A stretch of DNA of 22,781 nucleotides from Chlamydomonas sphaeroides (taxonomy: Eukaryota > Chlorophyta > Chlorophyceae > Chlamydomonadales > Chlamydomonadaceae): positions 1-22,781 of the forward strand of contig BDDC01001622.1 of NCBI GenBank assembly GCA_001662425.1. Direction: 5' to 3'. Of the stretch, positions 21,501 to 22,781 are shown in pieces. Position 1 is the stretch's first letter; every line of letters begins with the position of its first letter. The notes below the pieces were generated by a model. That model had not been told where the DNA came from. It saw only the letters and a program-made list of their open reading frames with translations, and made no database searches. A program made the translations under genes and the position numbers.

Positions 21501-21790
21501 AATGTTCCTTGGTGCCCCATTAAGCTGGGAACGCTCAGAGAAGCCCGTGGCGGCAGGCGAGGCGATTCGAGGGCGAAGGGCTTCTCGCCGCTGGTGCAGC
21601 TCTCAGCATCGTTCGGCGTGGAAGGTATCGGGCTTGGAGCGGCGAAGAGCTTCTTAAGCTTGAATAGTACTCCCTTGGAGTTTGCATCTTCGCCAGCTGC
21701 CTTGGAAGCAGCTTCCTTGCGACCAAGCAAGCTTGGTAGGCTGGCTTCAGGCCCAGCCGAGGGTTCGCCAAGGTCGCAGGGCGTCGCCAT
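18538..21790 (-). CDS. Aurora-like Ser/Thr protein kinase with long disordered N-terminus
   Basis: Eight exons: 21790-20705, 20398-20246, 20073-19894, 19758-19656, 19497-19487, 19330-19049, 18893-18759, 18612-18538; 2025 nt, 674 aa. Residues 1 to about 335 are Ser/Pro-rich and probably disordered. The kinase domain runs from about 342 to 615. The P-loop is LHKGELGSVYK, with His353 where the first Gly is expected. Other landmarks are the VVLKVY lysine K375, a likely helix-C glutamate E393, HRDIKPEN (469-476), DFG (489-491), the T-loop RTGTEQYMAPE (504-514) and DVWSAGVLAYEL. Between APE and DVW there is a CPIK ... ENKDN segment that I associate with the expanded aurora-like kinases of volvocine algae (from memory, not searched). 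The basic C-terminal helix after HPWLKHA is Gln/Arg-rich. All catalytic residues are present, so activity is expected; substrate and location are unknown. The short last exon is the least certain part. Confidence 0.88.
19487..19497 (-). other. 11-nt microexon of the kinase gene
   Basis: The minus strand reads ACACAG|AGCAGTACATG|GTACGT. Exon 4 ends in phase 1 with a single G, so the microexon supplies AG CAG TAC ATG, giving Glu-Gln-Tyr-Met. This completes RTGT-EQYM-APE across the next junction, exactly the conserved activation-segment pattern. Without it, exon 4 (phase 1) and exon 6 (phase 0) cannot join in frame. Confidence 0.85.
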
Positions 21791-22781
21791 AGGTGTTGGT
21801 CCGTCCTACGCCACGCGTGCGCCTACTACTGTGAGTTATTGAAAAAGCATGACCTGTAATATAGGATCGATGCTTGACGTCTGTAAAATGTTTTGGCGAG
21901 AACTCACTATTTCGCCCTAACGCTCTGACTCACCATAAACCTTCACCAGTCAGCCAGAAATCCGAGTTGCGCGCACTCATGAATCAACGTATCCACAGCC
22001 CACGCCGCAAAGAAGGTGAGTATGTATGATGTCGCAGCCGCAGCGCGTAACTCGTGGCGTCGTACAGGGTGAACTAATACGCAGTGCTGCTTGCTCGTCG
22101 GTCAATACAAAGCAGCAGCAGCAACACCTGATCATATTATTTCCCGAGGCTAGCCTGCCGCCGACGCCCGCGAACCCAAGCAGGTACGGCCTTAACTGAT
22201 CGGCGGCCTTGACCCTGTCCGCGCCCTTGTAGCAGGACTAGCCAACGCCACCTCAGCCCTTTCCATGTAAGCAGCCAACCACCCTACCTACGAGGACGCG
22301 GCGTCCTGCCCTATTGTTGTTGTAGAATAACGGCGCCGCATGCTCGGGCCTGGCGCAGGAGGGCTGACATCGCGGTTCGGTCGCTGGTGGCTGGGCGTGG
22401 GAGCTCCGCCTAGGATAATTGTAATTCAATTTGGTCCGCGTGGAATGTAGTTGAGGCGGGGCACTAGGCGGGATGGGTCCCGGCTCTAGGCGGGATTCCT
22501 TTTGGGACGAGGCGGGCTGGCGAAGATGGGTCCGCGGCTGGGCGGGATGGGTCCGGGGCCGGGCGGGGTTGAGGCCAGGACCGGGCGGGATGAGGCCGGG
22601 ACCGGGCGGGGATGAGGCCGGGACTGGGCGGGGTTGAGGCCGGGACTGGGCGGGGATGAGGCCAGGACTGGGCGGGGATGAGGCCGGGCACCGCGCTCTC
22701 TGACACGCATTGCCTCGCCCCAAGCGCACTTAAGGTCCCGGGGCACGCCCTGTACTCTACCGTGCTGTATGACACGTGTCA
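21791..22781. other. Upstream region of the kinase gene, no gene seen
   Basis: No supported gene. A weak minus-strand TATATTA (21863-21857) lies about 67 bases upstream of the kinase ATG and could be a TATA element. The proximal 450 bases are less GC-rich than the rest of the window, as expected of a promoter or 5' flank. The right end is occupied by the 22-bp minisatellite and its degenerate flanks. Confidence 0.4.
22540..22691. repeat. 21-22-bp minisatellite, seven units, each with a GGGCGG core
   Basis: Units start at 22540, 22561, 22583, 22604, 22626, 22648 and 22670. The consensus is GGGCGGGGATGAGGCC plus GGGACT, with A/T and C/T variants. More decayed copies (GGCGGGATGGGTCC and similar) extend left to about 22455. 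Spacers of unique sequence are absent, so this is not CRISPR-like. It lies about 750 bases upstream of the kinase ATG. Confidence 0.92.

Noticed and set aside
22540..22691. Regular short repeats resembling a CRISPR array
   Set aside because: Units are contiguous without unique spacers, and the genome context is eukaryotic nuclear.

Overview
The window looks like nuclear DNA of a volvocine or other chlamydomonadalean green alga. It is GC-rich, with small GT-AG introns of about 130 to 700 bases and strongly G/C-ending codons. It carries a secreted SPPP-type hydroxyproline-rich cell-wall protein and an alanine-rich F-box-like/LRR protein typical of that group, and it is full of GC-rich minisatellites. 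The species cannot be fixed from the sequence alone.

All four genes I can support lie on the minus strand. From right to left (the order of transcription) they are: (1) an aurora-like Ser/Thr protein kinase, 21790 to 18538, 8 exons, 674 aa; (2) a large F-box-like, leucine-rich-repeat protein, 15514 to 10432, 8 exons, about 1053 aa; (3) a clear orthologue of UBLCP1, the ubiquitin-like-domain CTD-type phosphatase that acts on the proteasome, 9845 to 5418, 11 exons, 325 aa; (4) the 5' part of a secreted hydroxyproline-rich glycoprotein, 713 to beyond position 1. Exon borders were chosen so that splice signals, codon phase and family conservation agree. Each CDS total is divisible by three with no internal stop.

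The gaps hold no gene I can name. The interval 714-5417 holds a 206-codon ORF of doubtful value, an 18-unit CT microsatellite and a pyrimidine-rich hexanucleotide repeat. The interval 9846-10431 is the short spacer between the LRR gene and UBLCP1. The interval 15515-18537 holds a 271-codon orphan ORF, an inverted repeat and a 23-bp minisatellite. The interval 21791-22781 holds a 22-bp GGGCGG-containing minisatellite upstream of the kinase.

The genes do not form an obvious pathway. The F-box-like protein and UBLCP1 both touch the ubiquitin/proteasome system, but their adjacency is weak evidence. The most distinctive features are an 11-nt microexon in the kinase activation segment, a His in place of the first glycine of the kinase P-loop, and a possible GC-AG intron in the LRR gene. 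No mobile element, CRISPR array, tRNA or rRNA was recognised.
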